Assembly: GCA_943356775.1 (NCBI GenBank)
Contig: CALRFU010000002.1
Span: forward strand, 1 to 48,523
From: Candidatus Nomurabacteria bacterium
GTDB lineage: Bacteria > Patescibacteriota > Minisyncoccia > Phycocordibacterales > UBA2100
Length of the DNA: 48,523 bases
Direction: 5' to 3'
Below, in pieces: positions 45,281 through 48,523 of this stretch; the stretch's first letter is position 1, and each line of letters opens with the position of its first letter. The translations under genes were made by a program, and so were the position numbers. The notes under the pieces are model-generated. The model saw nothing but the letters and a program-made list of their open reading frames with translations, ran no database searches and was not told the DNA's origin.

Positions 45281-46981
45281 CTACTGCAGAGTGGTCGGAC
45301 TGCTCTCTTCCGAGGACACCACGGCGGTTTGCGGAATCGGGATAGAAATTCCCCGAAGACGCCCGCGGATGACCTCCGTGATTTCCGTGAATTCACGGCT
45401 TCTCAAGAGAGCGTACACGAGTCCTGCGACTATAATCCCAAAAGCTCCTGCGACAAAGCCTCGCGTAAAGACCGAGAGCGTTGTCGATGCAAGGGTAATC
45501 GGACCTATCACGACGAGCACGGCGTACGCAGCGCTTCCGGCGAGTAGCGCGGCTATAGCACTTTGAGCCCACGCGCGCCATACGCGGGAAAGGAATCCGG
45601 AGAAACGTCGCTCGAAATGCAGCACAAGCACCAGTGTGCCGAGGATGGAGACGCTGGCCGATGCAAAGGCGAGTGCCAAAACAGTACTTCCCGGCACATC
45701 CACCACACGCAAGAGTCCCTGCGCGAGCTCAGAAATGATCTTGTTTTGGAATACCCCTATGAGTATCGCACCGAGGCCGACCGTGGAGAGAGCGGTACCC
45801 AAGGCGACCAAGAACGGTACAAACGTGCGCCCCGACGCGTAGTATCCGCGGACGAGCAGGAATGTAATCCCCTGTGCCGTGAGGGAAAGTGAGAGTAAAG
45901 CCAAGACCGCAGCCGTAAGGCGTGTATCGGTCCAATCGAAAGCTCCGCTTCCCAATATGACCCGTACGATATGTGCGCGCAGTACGATAATGAGGGCGGT
46001 AGCGGGAAGCGACCAGAATACGACGAGCCGGGCAGCGTTTGCGATGTGTTCGACAAAGAACGCTTTGTCACCACGCGAAAATGCCGCAGCGAGTATCGGG
46101 AACGCGGCGACAGAATACGATGCGCCGATGACGGCAAGAGGAACCGCCTGGAGGTTGGACGCAAACATAAAAACGGCGATAGATCCGGGGACCAGTGTGC
46201 CCGCAAGCGCCACCATTCCGATGAATGAAATCTGATTCATGGAAAGTGCGAGAGCTCGGGGTATTGATATCTTCACCGTCTGCAGAAAAATTTGCGGCTT
46301 GAAAGCCGTGGGCCACGAATGGAAGAATCCGTCGGAAAAGACTGATGGTATTTGTATCGCGACATGCATACAAGCCCCGAGAACAACGCCTACGCCAAGT
46401 CCGGTGAGTCCCCAGTGCGGATAGAAAAAGAGTATACCGCTTATGATGCCCGCGTTGTAGAGCAGCGGAGACAGGGCGTAGAGAGCGTACCGCTTCCGGA
46501 TCTGGGTTATTGCGCCGAATATGTTTGAGAGGCCGAGAAATATCGGCTGCAGCAACATAAGTCGCGTGAGTCCGACGAGGGTCGGCAGATATCCCGCGGT
46601 GGTGATATCCGGGAAAAGAGCCGAAAGAATTGCCGGTGCGAAAATAGCCGCAACTATGGAAACCGATACTGCGACCAGGGAAAATCCCACGATAACCGTG
46701 TCAATGTACTCGCGTTGTTCCCGAGAGGAGCGGCGCGTGAGTTCAGGAATGAGAATATACACGGACACAAGTGCGCCGGTAGCCACAAAGATAAGATCGG
46801 GAATACGAAAAGCCGCATAATAGATATCGAGCATAGCGGACGCCCCGAAAGCATGTGCGAGGAGCCTGTCCCGTAAAAGCGCCAGGATCGAAGAAAGGAG
46901 GGACGAAAGCGCAATGAAATACACGGCAGTATGAAGTCCGCGCACCTCGTATGAAAGGAGCTTGAGGGCCTGAATCATCAT
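45281..46981 (-). CDS. murJ: lipid II flippase MurJ/MviN family
   Basis: LSSILALLRDRLLAHAFGASAMLDIYYAAFRIPDLIF, multiple TM helices. Confidence 0.92.
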   Translation of the reverse strand: MMIQALKLLSYEVRGLHTAVYFIALSSLLSSILALLRDRLLAHAFGASAMLDIYYAAFRIPDLIFVATGALVSVYILIPELTRRSSREQREYIDTVIVGFSLVAVSVSIVAAIFAPAILSALFPDITTAGYLPTLVGLTRLMLLQPIFLGLSNIFGAITQIRKRYALYALSPLLYNAGIISGILFFYPHWGLTGLGVGVVLGACMHVAIQIPSVFSDGFFHSWPTAFKPQIFLQTVKISIPRALALSMNQISFIGMVALAGTLVPGSIAVFMFASNLQAVPLAVIGASYSVAAFPILAAAFSRGDKAFFVEHIANAARLVVFWSLPATALIIVLRAHIVRVILGSGAFDWTDTRLTAAVLALLSLSLTAQGITFLLVRGYYASGRTFVPFLVALGTALSTVGLGAILIGVFQNKIISELAQGLLRVVDVPGSTVLALAFASASVSILGTLVLVLHFERRFSGFLSRVWRAWAQSAIAALLAGSAAYAVLVVIGPITLASTTLSVFTRGFVAGAFGIIVAGLVYALLRSREFTEITEVIRGRLRGISIPIPQTAVVSSEESSPTTLQ

Positions 46982-46987
46982 AAGCTT

Positions 46988-48523
46988 TTAATTAGCCTGA
47001 GTTTCAACGGGTACCGGAGCTGCACCCGCCCGGAGATTTTTAATCGCGTCCTGTACCACTTGCTGGTTAGGCTCGAGAGCTTGGAGTGCCTCAAATACCT
47101 TGAGAGAGTCGGCGACGCGTCCCACATCGTAATATGCAAGGCCAAGCACATATGCAGCGTTGGCATAGCTTGATTGAAGCGTAAGCGCTTGCTCAAGAGC
47201 GGCTACGGCATTCGTATAGTCTTTGCCGGCGTAGGCAATTGCACCGGCGTTGTACCACGCAAGTGGGTCTTGGGGGGCGTACTGTGTAGCAAGCACAGCA
47301 GCCGAAAATGCGTTTTTAAAGTCATTTTCGGAAGCGTATATTTGCGATGCGGCATAGTAAGCGGCAGCAAAATCTGGTTTTAGCTGTGCAGCGGCTGCTA
47401 GATTCTTTAGGGCAACATCTTTGTGTCCCTCGAGCACCTCGAGCTGAGCGAGTCGGAACAACGGCGCGGGGCTTGAAGGATTTTCCATGCGTGCGCGTTG
47501 GTAAGCTGCTCGAGCATTTTCATACGCGCCCGTGACCTTGAAGCCAGCAAGTTGCTGATAGAGGCCGGCAAGCTCGAGCCAGTTCTGATAATCGTTCCCG
47601 CTGATAGCGACCGCATCGAGTCCGTGCTGGATGGTCGCTTGCAGTGTGGCTTGGAGCTGAGCACGTGCCGCTTCGTCTTTTGGGTCAGCTTGTGCAGCCA
47701 TTGCTTGTAACTGTACGAGTCCAAGTTGTATTGCTAAACGGTGTGCACGCGTGTTTGAAGGATTGACCCAAAGAGCTTTCTTTATGAGGTCAGACGTAGC
47801 TTGCGTATCTTTGGTTTCGTTATATACGACGATGCTGCGGTTCAAAAGTATTTCTGCCGAAAGCACTCGTGACACTCCGAGAGGCGCAACAATGATGCTG
47901 AGACCGAAAATGGAAAGCACGGCTGATTGCGCAATGCTTCGCATGCTACCCCCTTTCAGAGAAGCATAGAGGAGTCTCGAGAGACGCGCACGAACGGAGA
48001 AAGCCACAAGCATGCCCGTCATGAGAAATACGAGTGTGCTCAGTGCTGGCCCTGGCACATAAAACACCAAGAAAACAACGAGGTAGCCCGATGCGAGACC
48101 AAGAGCGGAAGCATAGAGCGTATCGGGCACATCTTGTCCGCGACGTATCAAGGCGCGTACTGCCGTCCACAAAAGCAACACGATGAATATAATCCAGGAA
48201 AAGATGCCGAAAATTCCCGTTGTTACGAAGGATGTTGGGATAGAACCTACGCCGACGCTGAAGTCGGTGTTCCAAAAGACCGTTTGATTCACGCCGGTCG
48301 GCTTATAGAGATCCCATTCACGTGCAAAGGTGTTGGGTCCCGCGCCGAAGAAGAACGACGCTGGCTGGGTGAGCGCCGCCCCTCCTATGTCCATGGTTCC
48401 CTGCCATGATGGTCGCACTTCCGTATGGGCGACCTTGATGCGTGATGGGAGCACGTCGTTTATAGAGCCGCCCCATATCATACAGAGAGCGGCAAGCACG
48501 ACGACTCCCGCCCAGACCCCGTG
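46988..48523 (-). CDS. membrane protein with TPR repeats (O-antigen-ligase-like N-terminus), truncated at window edge
   Basis: Frame is open to the right edge (HGVWAGVVVLAALCMIWGG...), then hydrophobic segments and TPR units such as PAPLFRLAQLEVLEGHKDVALKNLAAAAQLKPDFAAAYYAAS. Confidence 0.8.
   Translation of the reverse strand, partial: HGVWAGVVVLAALCMIWGGSINDVLPSRIKVAHTEVRPSWQGTMDIGGAALTQPASFFFGAGPNTFAREWDLYKPTGVNQTVFWNTDFSVGVGSIPTSFVTTGIFGIFSWIIFIVLLLWTAVRALIRRGQDVPDTLYASALGLASGYLVVFLVFYVPGPALSTLVFLMTGMLVAFSVRARLSRLLYASLKGGSMRSIAQSAVLSIFGLSIIVAPLGVSRVLSAEILLNRSIVVYNETKDTQATSDLIKKALWVNPSNTRAHRLAIQLGLVQLQAMAAQADPKDEAARAQLQATLQATIQHGLDAVAISGNDYQNWLELAGLYQQLAGFKVTGAYENARAAYQRARMENPSSPAPLFRLAQLEVLEGHKDVALKNLAAAAQLKPDFAAAYYAASQIYASENDFKNAFSAAVLATQYAPQDPLAWYNAGAIAYAGKDYTNAVAALEQALTLQSSYANAAYVLGLAYYDVGRVADSLKVFEALQALEPNQQVVQDAIKNLRAGAAPVPVETQAN

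Noticed and set aside
1-48523. CRISPR array or cas genes
   Set aside because: No regularly spaced direct repeats and no recognisable Cas motifs; the hairpin arrays have differing stem sequences and irregular spacing.
1-48523. Prophage or integrated plasmid
   Set aside because: No integrase, capsid, terminase or replication genes; only a possible att-like scar at tRNA-Phe and a homing-type ORF.

Overview
The window looks like a Patescibacteria/CPR (Parcubacteria-like) chromosome segment; the lineage is inferred from gene content, not from a marker search. It is gene-dense. Main blocks: (i) isoprenoid genes (idi, uppS); (ii) a six-gene minus-strand purine operon purL-Q-E-M-C-B, plus a separate stand-alone PurH N-terminal (IMP cyclohydrolase) domain; (iii) a thymidylate/folate block (folA, dcd, thyA, dCMP deaminase, tmk, glyA); (iv) a sugar block (ROK kinase, cupin-type PGI, PMM-like HAD, clan GH-A hydrolase, EamA transporter, GH1); (v) a redox/disulfide block (DipZ-like, FAD oxidase, DoxX-like, DsbB-like, thioredoxin-like, VIT); (vi) hisS, a HExxH protein, an RNase H-like exonuclease, a CDP-alcohol phosphatidyltransferase; (vii) lepA, murJ and a TPR membrane protein. 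There are four tRNAs (Asn-GTT, Phe-GAA, Arg-CCT, Gly-CCC) and no CRISPR. The most unusual signals are non-coding: tandem arrays of near-perfect short-loop hairpins at gene 3' ends (about 4.8-5.0, 5.4-5.5, 36.5, 40.8-41.0 and 42.8-42.9 kb), and a tRNA-Phe 3' trailer carrying both an inverted and a direct partial copy of the tRNA 3' end. Two eukaryote-like domains (SWIB, SET) and a LAGLIDADG-like ORF running into tRNA-Arg are also notable. All family calls come from reading motifs by eye; no search was run.
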